Position numbers and translations under genes: made by a program
Origin: HdN1 sp052035295
GTDB taxonomy: Bacteria; Pseudomonadota; Gammaproteobacteria; Pseudomonadales; Ketobacteraceae
Length of the DNA: 9,269 nt
Reading direction: 5' to 3'
Assembly (NCBI GenBank): GCA_052035295.1
Contig: JBPOHS010000231.1
Span: 1 to 9,269 of the forward strand
Shown here: one piece after another, positions 6,656 to 9,269 of the stretch
Position numbering within the stretch: the stretch's first letter is position 1
Layout of the letters: each line of letters starts with the position of its first letter
Notes under the pieces: generated by a model
Seen by the model: only the letters and a program-made list of their open reading frames with translations
Told to the model about the DNA's origin: nothing
Database searches by the model: none

Positions 6656-6800
6656 GGAAAAGGTAAAAAAAGTCGAGCACATCAACGATTCTGGCGAATA
6701 CCAAAACATCCTTTTCACATCCGTGTGGGTGTCGCCCTGTCTTCCGTTTCCGTCCTTTATGATCGTTTCGGTGTTCCTGATGCGTTTATATTACTGCGCG
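6611..6800 (-). ncRNA. Candidate small RNA, GGA-rich (CsrB/RsmZ-like)
   Basis: Upstream of the intrinsic terminator the minus strand carries six GGA triplets between 6777 and 6709 (starting at 6777, 6755, 6751, 6745, 6722 and 6711). GGA is the core that CsrA/RsmA binds. One lies in the loop of a CACA-CGGA-TGTG hairpin (6727-6716), within ACACGGATGT, close to the known CsrA preference ACARGGAUGU. Another lies in AAAAGGATGT, followed by a TTTTGG/CCAGAA hairpin. The 5' end is not fixed. Possible -10 elements are TATTAT (6808-6803) and TAATAT (6793-6788), both with weak -35 elements. It could instead be the 3' part of a long sodB transcript. The terminator is strong; the RNA's identity is inferred. 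Confidence 0.4.
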
Positions 6801-6816
6801 ACATAATAAGCGTCTG

Positions 6817-6834
6817 TTGTGAAACAGTTCACAA
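6817..6834. promoter_or_regulatory. Perfect CRP-like palindrome
   Basis: TTGTGAA-ACAG-TTCACAA is an exact inverted repeat with 7-base arms and contains TGTGA-N6-TCACA (6818-6833), the core consensus of the cAMP receptor protein CRP/Vfr. It would overlap the -35 of the TATTAT promoter candidate on the minus strand. Alternatively, it lies about 40 bases upstream of a weak + strand start near 6864-6867. Which promoter it serves is not clear. Confidence 0.55.
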
Positions 6835-6997
6835 ACGTAACTTGGGTGCATGATATTTGATCGAGAGGGATACACGCTGTAACCCAAAGTAACAAAGGTG
6901 GTGAAAAACGGGCGTCAGCCGGTGGTATTGGGTGACAGGATCAGGTGTGGAATGTTCAAAGAAGGACGTAAATCGGCAGGGGCTTGCAGAAGCTGGC

Positions 6998-7027
6998 ACC
7001 TGCGACCTTCCGGAGAAAGTCGCAGGT
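6998..7027 (-). terminator. Hairpin just after the sodB stop codon
   Basis: ACCTGCGAC (6998-7006) and GTCGCAGGT (7019-7027) form a perfect 9-base stem with a 12-base loop, starting 8 bases after the sodB TAA. No T-run follows on the minus strand. It could be a weak terminator, a factor-dependent one, or a 3'-end stabiliser. Confidence 0.5.
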
Positions 7028-7034
7028 TATGGAA

Positions 7035-7619
7035 TTACTTGGCGAAGTTGGCGTTCGCGAATTCCCAGTTGGCCAGTGCCCAGAATGCCTCGAGGTATTT
7101 CGGACGCAGGTTGCGGAAATCAATGTAGTAAGCGTGTTCCCACAGGTCGACCGTGATCAGCGGGGTAACGCCTGCTTCGGTGATCGGGGTGCCGGCGTTG
7201 CTGGTGTTCACGATGGCAACGCTGCCGTCGGCTTTCTTGACCAGCCAGGTCCAGCTGGAACCGAAGTTGCCAACCGCCATCTTGTTGAACTCTTCCTTGA
7301 ACTTCTCGAAAGAACCCCAGGTCTTGTTGATGGCTTCAGCCACGGCGCCAGTGGGCTTGCCACCGCCATTCGGGCTCAGGCTGTGCCAGTAGAACGTGTG
7401 GTTCCAGATCTGGGCTGCGTTGTTGAACACACCGCCGCTGGACGTCTTGATGATGTCTTCCAGGCTTTTGCCTTCGAACTCGGTGCCTTTGACCAGGTTG
7501 TTCAGGTTCACAACATAAGCGTTGTGGTGCTTGCCGTGGTGGAATTCGAGTGTTTCTTCGGAAATGTGCGGAGCCAGAGCGTTTTTCGCGTAGGGCAGCG
7601 CAGGAAGTTCAAAAGACAT
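7035..7619 (-). CDS. sodB: Iron superoxide dismutase
   Basis: This cytosolic enzyme converts superoxide to oxygen and hydrogen peroxide. The 194-residue product matches Fe-SOD length. The four metal ligands are visible: H27 (FHHGKHHNAYV), H74 (IWNHTFYW), and D158 and H162 (DLWEHAYYIDFRN). Q70 in NNAAQIWNH, together with the absence of glutamine in the TSNAGTPIT segment, indicates the iron rather than the manganese type. There is no signal peptide. The ATG at 7619 is preceded by a purine-rich GAGAGGGGAAC stretch and begins the conserved N-terminus (SFELPALPYAKNAL). The frame extends upstream to 7895, but that part overlaps mgtE and is rejected. It lies 130 bases downstream of mgtE on the same strand. 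That gap contains no convincing intrinsic terminator, so sodB could have its own promoter or be read from mgtE. Confidence 0.97.
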   Translation of the reverse strand: MSFELPALPYAKNALAPHISEETLEFHHGKHHNAYVVNLNNLVKGTEFEGKSLEDIIKTSSGGVFNNAAQIWNHTFYWHSLSPNGGGKPTGAVAEAINKTWGSFEKFKEEFNKMAVGNFGSSWTWLVKKADGSVAIVNTSNAGTPITEAGVTPLITVDLWEHAYYIDFRNLRPKYLEAFWALANWEFANANFAK

Positions 7620-7749
7620 GAGTGTTCCCCTCTCTCGTTGATTGGTCTGGATGAGCTTGTCATTGACGCAGGTCCATAAATCTATCAGATCTACGAGGGT
7701 GATGCGACCGGTTTCAATGATTGTTAAATGGCTAAAACGACAGGAGTTT

Positions 7750-9117
7750 TCAGGTGGCTGCCAGCAAAAAGACGGTGGCCAGACCGAGGAAGGAAAAGAA
7801 GCCGACGCAGTCGGTGACGGTCGTGAGGATGACGCTACCGGAAAGCGCCGGGTCGATGCCCATGCGCCTGAGCAGTAACGGCAGGCTGGCGCCAATGAAA
7901 GCCGCCATGACCAGATTGATCAGCATGGCCACGGCAATGACAATGCCCAGTTGCGGATTGCTGAACCAGGCCCAGGAAACCCCGCCGACTATCAAGGCCC
8001 ACAGCAGGCCATTGAGCACCCCCACCGAGAGTTCCTTGCTGATCAGCCAGCGCGCATTGGCGTTACCGACATGCCCCAGGGCCATTCCGCGGATGACCAG
8101 TGTCAGGGTTTGGCTGCCCGCGATGCCCCCCATGCTGGCCACCACCGGCATCAGAACGGCGAGCGCCGTCAGGTTGGCAATCGTCCCCTCAAACAGCCCG
8201 ACCACCCAGGACGCCAGAAACGCGGTCAGCAGATTAATGCCCAGCCACACGGCGCGACGCCGGGCGGTTTTGAGCACGGGGGCGAACGTGTCTTCGTCTT
8301 CGTCGAGGCCGGCCATGCTCATCAGCGAGTGATCGGCTTCCTCGAGAATGACATCCACGACGTCGTCGACGGTAATACGGCCCAGCAGCTTGCCGCTGGC
8401 GTCGACCACGGGGGCCGATACCAGGTCTTCCCGTTCGAAGATGGTTGCGACTTCCTTGGCCGGCATATCGGCAGGAATGGCCGTGACGTCGGTAATCATG
8501 GCTTCGCGCACCATCACGCTGATGTCGGTGACCAGCAATTTGGTGATGGGCAGGATGCCGACAAATTTGTCGGAACGGTTCACTACCAGGATGTTGTCCG
8601 TCATGTCCGGAATGCGCTCGTGCCTGCGTAGATAACGCAACACCACATCCAGTGTGATGTCCGGGCGGACGGTAATGGTGTCGAGGTTCATCAGGCCGCC
8701 TGCCGTATCCACCGGATACGAGAGCACCGCTTCGAGGCGACCGCGATATTGCTGGTCCATGGCCTGCAGGATTCTCTGCGTGACGGCACGCGGCAATTCC
8801 TGCAGCAAGTCGGTGAGGTCGTCCGCTTCGAAATCTTCGAGGGCGGTCAGGATTTCTTCAGTGTCACGATGGCGCAGGAAATCCGCCGCAATTTCCTCGT
8901 TGAGGTATTGCAGGATTTCGCCTTCGTCTTCGTGATCAATCAGGGTCCAGAGGAAGTTGCGCTCGCGGGGGCGCAGGGATTCCAGCAGGCGGGCAATTTC
9001 GTTGGGTTCCATGCCATGCAGCATGTGCCGCACTTCGACGAGGGCGCCGCTTTCGAGCGCCTCGTTGAATTCGTGCAGCCGCGACTGTATGACATTGGAT
9101 TCAACGTTTTTTGCCAT
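7750..9117 (-). CDS. mgtE: Magnesium transporter MgtE
   Basis: MgtE is an inner-membrane, dimeric Mg2+ channel gated by cytosolic Mg2+. The 455-residue protein has the full domain order. An N-terminal helical domain (about 10-130) is followed by two CBS domains (about 137-198 and 202-262), then a linker or plug helix ending near TARRRAVW. Five membrane helices span about 289-455. The conserved pore region includes GGIAGSQTLTL (330-340) and the aspartate D436 in LTTVTDCVGF. The acidic stretch LDEDED (271-276) and the acidic N domain are typical Mg2+-sensing surfaces. The ATG at 9117 has AGGT upstream at a normal distance. It sits 3 bases after the stop of a possible upstream frame, which suggests translational coupling if that frame is a gene. 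Selectivity for Co2+ or Ni2+ cannot be excluded. Confidence 0.96.
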   Translation of the reverse strand: MAKNVESNVIQSRLHEFNEALESGALVEVRHMLHGMEPNEIARLLESLRPRERNFLWTLIDHEDEGEILQYLNEEIAADFLRHRDTEEILTALEDFEADDLTDLLQELPRAVTQRILQAMDQQYRGRLEAVLSYPVDTAGGLMNLDTITVRPDITLDVVLRYLRRHERIPDMTDNILVVNRSDKFVGILPITKLLVTDISVMVREAMITDVTAIPADMPAKEVATIFEREDLVSAPVVDASGKLLGRITVDDVVDVILEEADHSLMSMAGLDEDEDTFAPVLKTARRRAVWLGINLLTAFLASWVVGLFEGTIANLTALAVLMPVVASMGGIAGSQTLTLVIRGMALGHVGNANARWLISKELSVGVLNGLLWALIVGGVSWAWFSNPQLGIVIAVAMLINLVMAAFIGASLPLLLRRMGIDPALSGSVILTTVTDCVGFFSFLGLATVFLLAAT

Positions 9118-9120
9118 GCG

Positions 9121-9269
9121 TTACCTGCTGACATCGAGGGTGAGCTGCAGCTTTTCGGAGCGAACCGCAAAGCCGTCTGCATGGAACGGATCAACTCTCA
9201 ACCGGGACGGAGAAGACAGGATTCTGATCGCCGGCCATTCCAGTGAAAGTTTAAATAACCTGGGTAAAG
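9121..9269 (-). CDS. Possible C-terminal fragment of an unidentified gene (runs off the window)
   Basis: On the minus strand a frame is open from the window edge to a TAA at 9123-9121, giving 48 residues that end ...SRLRVDPFHADGFAV then RSEKLQLTLDVSR. The stop lies 3 bases before the mgtE ATG, a spacing typical of an operon. The last 28 codons look like protein sequence. The first 20 use rarer codons (TTA, AGA) and are more AT-rich, so this could be chance over a promoter region. I do not recognise the family. Confidence 0.3.
   Translation of the reverse strand, partial: LPRLFKLSLEWPAIRILSSPSRLRVDPFHADGFAVRSEKLQLTLDVSR

Larger units (their letters stand above)
6581..7034. other. Gene-free interval with regulatory structure between pmbA and sodB
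   Basis: These 454 bases lie between the converging ends of pmbA and sodB and contain no frame with coding character or a good ribosome binding site. They hold an intrinsic terminator on the - strand, a GGA-rich stretch, a CRP-like palindrome and a hairpin just after sodB, each listed separately. The amount of structure is more than is needed to end two convergent genes. Confidence 0.7.

Noticed and set aside
6665..6671. T7 run on the minus strand as a second terminator
   Set aside because: Only a 4-pair stem precedes it, too weak for an intrinsic terminator; the structure at 6611-6655 is far better.
6634..6708. Short minus-strand peptide frame (24 codons, ATG near 6711) inside the candidate RNA
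   Set aside because: It has no properly spaced ribosome binding site and runs into the terminator stem.
6984..7679. 231-codon open frame on the + strand opposite sodB
   Set aside because: It is a mirror of the sodB codons, with no ribosome binding site or family match.
7699..7717. TTGAAA-based promoter for sodB in the mgtE-sodB gap
   Set aside because: The -35-like element at 7717-7712 has no acceptable -10 at normal spacing (best 3 of 6).
7620..7895. N-terminal extension of sodB to 7895
   Set aside because: It overlaps the mgtE 3' end in another frame and precedes the invariant SodB N-terminus, which has its own ribosome binding site.

Overview
This 9.3 kb window looks chromosomal and comes from a proteobacterium, most likely a gammaproteobacterium. 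The clues are the order nitrilase-like gene, tldD, darP (yjgA) and pmbA, the divergent darP/pmbA pair, and the Fe-type SodB and MgtE proteins. Gene density is high, and coding sequence looks moderately GC-rich. No genus can be assigned from the sequence alone. There is no CRISPR array, insertion sequence, tRNA or rRNA.

Bases 1-2053 hold the 3' part of a carbon-nitrogen hydrolase (Nit family) and a complete tldD on the + strand. Bases 2072-4510 hold a self-contained unit: an ArsR-type repressor gene on the - strand, divergent from a short-chain dehydrogenase gene and a ketopantoate-reductase-like gene on the + strand. This unit separates tldD from darP and pmbA (4593-6580), which sit next to tldD in some relatives such as Pseudomonas. 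TldD and PmbA (TldE) are the two halves of one metalloprotease; DarP is a 50S ribosome assembly factor.

The 294-base gap between arsR and the dehydrogenase gene is AT-rich. It carries an exact 13-base motif twice, in opposite orientations, one copy at each candidate promoter. This points to one ArsR-type protein controlling its own gene and the two oxidoreductase genes. The reductase-like protein appears to lack the catalytic residues of true ketopantoate reductase, so the pair probably acts on some other substrate.

Bases 6581-7034 contain no convincing protein gene but clear structure. There is a strong intrinsic terminator on the - strand, six GGA motifs within 69 bases just upstream of it (one in a hairpin loop, as in CsrB/RsmZ-type RNAs), and a perfect TGTGA-N6-TCACA palindrome. 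I read this as a candidate small regulatory RNA, which is the most interesting lead in the window. The last part, on the - strand, has sodB (7035-7619), mgtE (7750-9117) and a possible C-terminal fragment of a further gene that runs off the right edge (9121-9269).
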